Origin: UBA4729 sp038236865
GTDB lineage: Bacteria > Patescibacteriota > Saccharimonadia > Saccharimonadales > UBA4665
Direction of reading: 5' to 3'
NCBI GenBank assembly: GCA_038236865.1
Contig: JBBRZI010000001.1
Location: 35,558-99,557 of the forward strand
DNA length: 64,000 bases
Shown piece by piece: positions 59,427-64,000 of the stretch. The stretch's first letter is position 1; each line of letters begins with the position of its first letter. A program made the position numbers and the translations under genes. The notes under the pieces were generated by a model. It saw only the letters and a list, made by a program, of their open reading frames with translations. It did no database searches and was not told the origin of the DNA.

Positions 59427-59639
59427 ATGAGCGATGCAGCAACCAGACAAGACATTGACAAAGTCATCGACATTATTCGTGATTTCATGAAGCAAGTAGA
59501 CGATAGACTTAATACTGCAGAATCAAAACTCGATCTATTTAAAGATCAAGTAGCCACTAGCTTTGCTAAGCAAGATAGTAAGTATGACCACCTCATCAAC
59601 ACTATTGATGGCTTTATCGGGCGTATAGTTAGATTCTGA
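59427..59639 (+). CDS. Small coiled-coil protein
   Basis: 70 aa from ATG 59427; TATAAT ends 6 nt upstream. Heptad-rich DIIRDFMKQVDDRLNTAESK and a charged middle, with a short end GFIGRIVRF. No catalytic feature. Possibly a partner or adaptor in the island. Confidence 0.55.
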   Translation: MSDAATRQDIDKVIDIIRDFMKQVDDRLNTAESKLDLFKDQVATSFAKQDSKYDHLINTIDGFIGRIVRF

Positions 59640-59702
59640 GCGATCGTCTCTTGCGCACACACTGAACTCTAACATTAGGCTCGTAAACTTGTTGTCCAGG
59701 CT

Positions 59703-60596
59703 TCAGCTGCCATGCGTTGAGTCATTCAGCGACTCAATGAGCTGTACGATTGCCCGAACCGTAAACTCGGGGCTAGCCAGTAACGCTGCATGACCTAACT
59801 TGGGGTCAGCCAGCGTAGCATGCGCGCTTAGACCATTGGGTACTTGGCTGCGAACCATGTCGTAGGGGTAGAGGCTATCTTTACGACTTTGCAGTACAGC
59901 CACCTTGACGCCTTGTTGCTCAAGGCGAACCAGCTCTGGGCTAATTGCCATGCGCGATAATACCCGAAGTGTTGGCAACCCGGCGATACGATCCCAACTA
60001 GCTGCTAATTTTTTTGTGGCCAGATCTGGATCTTGCCGGGACACCAGCAGCGGCACAGCAAATTTGACATCTTGGATCGATTTTTTGATGAAAATCTTAG
60101 CTATTCTCGAGAATTTATCGTCAGAATCGTTCATACCTGCCGGATTAAGCACCACAAAATTGCGGATTAAGTTCGGAAATAATGACGCCAGGATGGCGCC
60201 ATTGACGGCACCTTCGCAGTAACCAACCACATCAACTTGTTCGAGACGTCTGGATGTAATAACCTCGTATAAGCTAGCGGCTTTGTTCACCTCGACGCGT
60301 GGATAGAGGTCCAAGGCGTTCACGAATTCGGGAGGCGTAGCTCCACTCGTGTGCCGATGCTCGATTGCCAGTGCCGCACGCCCCTGACGCGCAAACTCTT
60401 GCACCACCGGCAGCAGCTTGTCACTTCTATTCCTAAGTCCGGGCGACAGCAGGATAGGCACGACGTCGAGCAACGGTTCAGATGGCTTAGCTTCACTAAC
60501 AGCAGGTAGCCTGTGACCCATGTGCAATGGCTCGGTGTAGCCCTGCCATAAGTCTGATTCGGGGTGTATTATGCTCGGATACGTCTGTCTGGTCAT
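59703..60596 (-). CDS. Alpha/beta hydrolase with Cys-type nucleophile elbow
   Basis: 297 aa from ATG 60596. Nucleophile elbow VVGYCEGAVNG has Cys in place of Ser, as in PHA synthases and dienelactone hydrolases; acid SRKDSLYPYD and His LGHAALL follow. IEHRHTSGATPP occurs before. It is divergent from the GT2 gene with an 88-bp shared promoter region. Reaction unknown. Confidence 0.72.
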   Translation of the reverse strand: MTRQTYPSIIHPESDLWQGYTEPLHMGHRLPAVSEAKPSEPLLDVVPILLSPGLRNRSDKLLPVVQEFARQGRAALAIEHRHTSGATPPEFVNALDLYPRVEVNKAASLYEVITSRRLEQVDVVGYCEGAVNGAILASLFPNLIRNFVVLNPAGMNDSDDKFSRIAKIFIKKSIQDVKFAVPLLVSRQDPDLATKKLAASWDRIAGLPTLRVLSRMAISPELVRLEQQGVKVAVLQSRKDSLYPYDMVRSQVPNGLSAHATLADPKLGHAALLASPEFTVRAIVQLIESLNDSTHGS

Positions 60597-60684
60597 TACA
60601 AGTAAAGTACAATATTTAGCTATATATGTCAAAACATCAAATCCGATGATTGCATTTTTATGTGATTTGTGGTAAAGTATGCAT

Positions 60685-61620
60685 ATGAAGCGTCCTGACA
60701 TTAGTATCGTGTTGCCTTGCCACAACGAAGCCGAAATATTGCCGTTCACTGCCCTTACATTGTGGCAACAGACTCTCGACGTGCCCGAAAATGAGGTAAT
60801 TATAGTTGTCAACGGCAGCACTGACGACACGCTAAAGATTGCCAACAGCTACGCCGACGAGCGCACCAGAATCATTAACGTACCTACGGCTGGCAAGAAA
60901 AACGCAATGAATATTGGCATGCTGGCCGCTCAGAGCGAGATGGTGCTTTTCCTTGACGCTGACACCTTTATTCCCCCACAAGCAGCCTTGAAAAGCCTCG
61001 AAGCACTTGGCTCGAATAATACCTACTTAGTCGGCGCAGCCCGCGCGCCTTTCATTGACAAGAAAAAGCTAAACATAGATTTTCCGACGACCTTTTACGC
61101 GCTACACCATGCGCGTCGAGCTGCAACCATCACCCACTCCACGGTGCAAGGCTGGTTCATGGCACTGAATAAGAGAGCTTTTGGCGAGGACTTCGCTTTC
61201 CCCATGGGTGCCTCGGCTGATGACGTCTGGCTGTCCGCCTATACCGGCACCTTTCATGGCAGCGATAAAGTTGGTTATCTCGAAACTATCACTGGTTCGT
61301 ACGTGGCGCCTGATAATATTACCGACATGACCAGCCAAACAATGCGCCACCGAGCCAACCACTTAATCGTCAACCAAGAGCACCCTGAACTGAGTGAGTT
61401 TTTTGATAAACTAAATGCCCATTACTCCGGAAAACCTGAGAATCATGAAGCGTGGCGTGATTCTGCACTGAAACTTGGGATTGATTTTGACGGCTGGATC
61501 GATCGCTACAACGAGTTTAATGCCAAGATCGATCGTGATATTCGAGAGAGTAATTACGTCGCAGAGCTACTTGCCATGAATGGCCTGTGGGAACGCATAG
61601 CCAGTACTAAGCGCGTGTAG
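60685..61620 (+). CDS. GT2 family glycosyltransferase
   Basis: 311 aa from ATG 60685 (in-frame ATG 60679 overlaps the -10). TTGCAT, 17 bp, TAAAGT, then 6 nt to the ATG. Domain: ISIVLPCHNEAEILPF, VVNGSTDDTLKIAN, LFLDADTFI (DxD), and a C-terminal TMRHRANHL segment. Soluble enzyme; likely part of envelope polysaccharide synthesis. Confidence 0.83.
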   Translation: MKRPDISIVLPCHNEAEILPFTALTLWQQTLDVPENEVIIVVNGSTDDTLKIANSYADERTRIINVPTAGKKNAMNIGMLAAQSEMVLFLDADTFIPPQAALKSLEALGSNNTYLVGAARAPFIDKKKLNIDFPTTFYALHHARRAATITHSTVQGWFMALNKRAFGEDFAFPMGASADDVWLSAYTGTFHGSDKVGYLETITGSYVAPDNITDMTSQTMRHRANHLIVNQEHPELSEFFDKLNAHYSGKPENHEAWRDSALKLGIDFDGWIDRYNEFNAKIDRDIRESNYVAELLAMNGLWERIASTKRV

Positions 61621-61787
61621 CTTACCCCGCTGACTACTCTCCCACGGCCAGGCCTAGAACGCTGATGATTGAATCGGTGGGCGGTTGCCGGCAACGCCCC
61701 GGAGAAGTTGGCCATTTGCTTGCTGATCGCTCGCAATGGGCTTACACTAATTTTTAATATATATTTAATGTAATACCGACTGTTTAT

Positions 61788-62645
61788 ATGATTAAACCGC
61801 TAGAATCGACTTGGGCCACTCACCCTACTAGTAACGGTACCGTCGTCGGTAGTTTTGAGGGCAATTCCCACGAGCAAGTGGCGCCACTGGTGTTCATACC
61901 CGGTATTGGCGGCACCGTCAGCTCCCTTAAGCTAACGTCCCAGGCCCTCCATACCCGCGGCCGCACCGCCACAACCTTCGACACCAGCGAAGCCAACGGC
62001 CGGCCGGGATCCGCCAAAACCATGCGCGATTATGGACGCCTGCTGCTGGGCGCCATCGACGAAGAGTTTGACGACGGCCGCCGCGTTGATATCGTCGGCC
62101 ATTCCTGGGGTGGCATCTTGGCCCAAGAAATGGCCGTCACCTATCCGGACCGCGTCCGCAAACTCGGCCTGCTGTCAACGCTGCCCGGCGGCGTCCCGTT
62201 CAGTTCCCTGTCGCCGTCGGTCGTACTGGCCATGATGCGACCCGACCGTTCGGTCGACCGCTTACGAGCTATCGGAGGTGATTTATACGGTGGTGATTTT
62301 CGCGCTAACCCCGACCTGATTGAAAGCCTCGAGATTGCCCACGACGTCGATACCGTGTCGTATGGGCGGCAAAACGGCGCCGCCTTCCTGAGCGCCTGGT
62401 CGTCGCTGGCCAGTCAAATTAGGCGTATCAAGTCCGCCACCTTAGTGATGGGCGGTACGGACGATCCGATTACTCCCTTTCGTAATTCCGAAATCATCCA
62501 CAGCCGGATCCCCGACTCGAGTTTAGTACGCGTTGAGGCTGGCGGCCACATGTTCGCTATGTCTCGGGCCGACTATACGGCCGGCGTTATCGATACCTTT
62601 TTAGGTCATACCCTGATTGGCGATAGTTCTGTAGGCGCGGCCTAA
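61788..62645 (+). CDS. Alpha/beta hydrolase (lipase/esterase-like)
   Basis: 285 aa. Oxyanion segment FIPGIGGTVSSL, nucleophile VDIVGHSWGGILAQEMA (Ser), acid GGTDDPITPF and His AGGHMFAMS form a complete triad. No signal peptide. Similar to small-molecule lipases or thioesterases. GC-rich like the core region. Confidence 0.85.
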   Translation: MIKPLESTWATHPTSNGTVVGSFEGNSHEQVAPLVFIPGIGGTVSSLKLTSQALHTRGRTATTFDTSEANGRPGSAKTMRDYGRLLLGAIDEEFDDGRRVDIVGHSWGGILAQEMAVTYPDRVRKLGLLSTLPGGVPFSSLSPSVVLAMMRPDRSVDRLRAIGGDLYGGDFRANPDLIESLEIAHDVDTVSYGRQNGAAFLSAWSSLASQIRRIKSATLVMGGTDDPITPFRNSEIIHSRIPDSSLVRVEAGGHMFAMSRADYTAGVIDTFLGHTLIGDSSVGAA

Positions 62646-62691
62646 GCTCCGCTGTCCCAGCCACCGAGTTTGACGAAGGGCAACAACTAGT

Positions 62692-63501
62692 TTAGCGAAC
62701 CGTCCAGCCGCCGTCGATCGACAAAGCCGCGCCACGGATTTCGTCGGCATCCGACGAGCACAGGTAGACGGCGGCGCCGCCGATTTGTCGGGGCGTCACG
62801 AACTTGCCCGAAGGTTGCTTTTCGGCCAGCATGCGACGAGCCGCTTCGGCCGGCGTACAGCCGTCGCGCTCGGCTTTGGCGCTGATCTGCTGCTCGACTA
62901 ACGGCGTCAACACCCAGCCCGGGCAAATGGCATTGGCCGTAATCGGCGTCTCGGCCAGCTCGAGCGCTAACGTTTCCGCCAAGCCAATGGCGGCGTGTTT
63001 GGACATAACATAGGGCGATTTTCCGGGTGAGGCCCGCTTGCCGTGGGCCGAAGCCGTTATGATAATACGCCCCCAGTTTTTGGCCCGCATGTCGGGGACG
63101 GCATAGTGGGCTGACAGCCAGGCGGCGTCCTGGTTGATGGCAATAATAGCGTGATATTCCTCCGGGGGGCAGTCTTCGATCGGCGCCACGTACTGCTTGC
63201 CGGCGTTGCAGATCAGTATGTCGCTGCCACCGTAGCGTTCGTGGTCCTGCGTCATCATTGCCGCGATTTGGTCTTCGTAGCGCAGGTCAGAGCCATTGTA
63301 GTCCACCTCGACACCATAGGCGGCAATCTCGGTTTGGGCGCGGTCGATATCACCAAAGCCGTGCAGCGTAATATTAACGCCTTCGCGGGCCAGCCGATGG
63401 GCGATACCGAGGCCAATGCCACTGACCGAGCCGGTGATGAGCGCATGTTTGCCCGCTAGTTCTCGATCCATTAGCGCGACGCCACCGTTTTCATAATTCA
63501 T
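62692..63501 (-). CDS. 3-hydroxybutyrate-dehydrogenase-like SDR
   Basis: 269 aa. Rossmann TGSVSGIGLGIA, NAG in DILICNAGKQYV, catalytic Tyr-Lys in SPYVMSKHAAIG, and ANAICPGWVLTPLVEQQI, the segment marking D-beta-hydroxybutyrate dehydrogenases. It would interconvert acetoacetate and 3-hydroxybutyrate with NAD. ATG 63471 is an alternative start closer to the family length. AAGGGG upstream favours 63501. Confidence 0.85.
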   Translation of the reverse strand: MNYENGGVALMDRELAGKHALITGSVSGIGLGIAHRLAREGVNITLHGFGDIDRAQTEIAAYGVEVDYNGSDLRYEDQIAAMMTQDHERYGGSDILICNAGKQYVAPIEDCPPEEYHAIIAINQDAAWLSAHYAVPDMRAKNWGRIIITASAHGKRASPGKSPYVMSKHAAIGLAETLALELAETPITANAICPGWVLTPLVEQQISAKAERDGCTPAEAARRMLAEKQPSGKFVTPRQIGGAAVYLCSSDADEIRGAALSIDGGWTVR

Positions 63502-63648
63502 GTGCTTCTGTACCCCTTTTATGTACGCCTATTTAAACACTCCCTCGAACGATTCCAAAACATAAGTGTTATATAGCCAACGGCGGGCCGGTCGTTCGAC
63601 GGCCGACCGTCGTGTTTTGTAGACCGGGACTGCGCTAAAAGGCCCGGC

Positions 63649-64000
63649 CTAATTGACCGAGCAGCCCGTTTCACAGTTGGTCGCCCCGAGGTTATACGAC
63701 AGCGTCGGCAGAGAGTCCTTCAAGGCCTGACTCCAAACTTGATAGGAGTGGCCACCGCCCGGGATGACTTCTAGAGTGGCGGACAACCCCCGATCGCGCG
63801 CCAAGTTGTAGGTGGCCTGCAGGTTAGCGACGATTGCATGATTGTCGTTACGGCCGACGACGAATTGGCCGCTGACGCCGTGGTCGACCGGCCGATTGCG
63901 CAGCAGCCAATTAATGCTATGTTCTTGCCAGTCCGGCCGGGAGCCCTTAAACAGGGTCTGTATTGCGGTCGCGCTATTGGTCAGCGTCACGGTTGGGTCG
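63649..64000 (-). CDS. Esterase-family protein, 3' part (runs off window)
   Basis: Minus-strand frame open through the window edge; only the C-terminal roughly 117 residues are seen. FVVGRNDNHAIVANLQATYN and EVIPGGGHSYQVWSQALKDS (catalytic His) resemble the C-terminal half of esterase D-type alpha/beta hydrolases. The stop is at 63649. Confidence 0.65.
   Translation of the reverse strand, partial: DPTVTLTNSATAIQTLFKGSRPDWQEHSINWLLRNRPVDHGVSGQFVVGRNDNHAIVANLQATYNLARDRGLSATLEVIPGGGHSYQVWSQALKDSLPTLSYNLGATNCETGCSVN

Overview
The window looks like chromosome of a Candidate Phyla Radiation bacterium, most likely Candidatus Saccharibacteria (TM7) or a close patescibacterial relative. This is an inference from content: a minimal-looking core (secE-nusG-rplK-rplA, rplJ-rplL, dnaX, dnaB, recR-ybaB, cysS), many short lineage-specific membrane or hypothetical proteins, several glycosyltransferases, a VanY-type peptidase, and few biosynthetic genes. 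Standard stops (TAA, TAG and TGA) are all used, so the recoded UGA of Gracilibacteria/SR1 is not in play. There are two tRNA genes, Gln(TTG) on the minus strand and Trp(CCA) on the plus strand, both with encoded CCA.

Layout. 0-3 kb: a ferric-reductase-like membrane protein coupled to an anchored Ig-like protein, then a MetA-family homoserine acyltransferase and a tRNA-Gln with a duplicated 3' end nearby. 3-8.5 kb: cell-envelope genes (VanY peptidase, alpha/beta hydrolase, two overlapping GT4 glycosyltransferases, AI-2E family transporter). 8.4-18.4 kb: a minus-strand housekeeping block (cysS, DHH phosphoesterase, recR, ybaB, GT39-like protein, dnaB, dnaX, rplL, rplJ). RecR and DnaX have both lost their structural zinc cysteines. 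18.4-26 kb: a threonine-dehydratase-like gene behind an isoleucine-rich leader and terminator, a hypothetical gene behind a long leader with alternative hairpins, a thymidylate kinase/double-ThyX fusion overlapping a dCTP deaminase, and an MprF-like protein. 26-30 kb: rplA, rplK, nusG and secE with small genes between. 30-34.6 kb: GT2, histidine kinase, YgjP-like protease and a P-loop kinase. 34.8-37 kb: a cassette-like set of small single genes downstream of tRNA-Trp. 37-44 kb: hypothetical, HAD, DUF3817, dehydrogenase, receiver, SIMPL and a large surface protein.

44.9-59.6 kb is an AT-richer accessory and defence island. It holds a HipA-like kinase with a small partner, then a tightly coupled four-gene operon: PLD-nuclease/SF2 helicase, Eco57I-like DNA methyltransferase, HEPN-like protein and KAP P-loop NTPase. 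A broken DUF6508-like gene, a GIY-YIG protein with a membrane tail, a tiny leaderless membrane protein, and an HTH-Panacea antitoxin with a RelE-like toxin follow. 59.7-64 kb returns to ordinary composition with alpha/beta hydrolases, a GT2 and a 3-hydroxybutyrate-dehydrogenase-like SDR; the last gene runs off the window.

A recurrent theme is transcription start at the start codon. Many monocistronic genes have a TAnnnT hexamer exactly 6-7 nt before ATG and no Shine-Dalgarno sequence, which predicts leaderless mRNAs. Operon-internal and ribosomal genes instead show Shine-Dalgarno sequences or ATGA overlaps. The strongest candidates for a previously undescribed system are the four-gene defence operon at 47.3-56.4 kb and the two cis-regulatory leaders at 19.8-20.4 kb.
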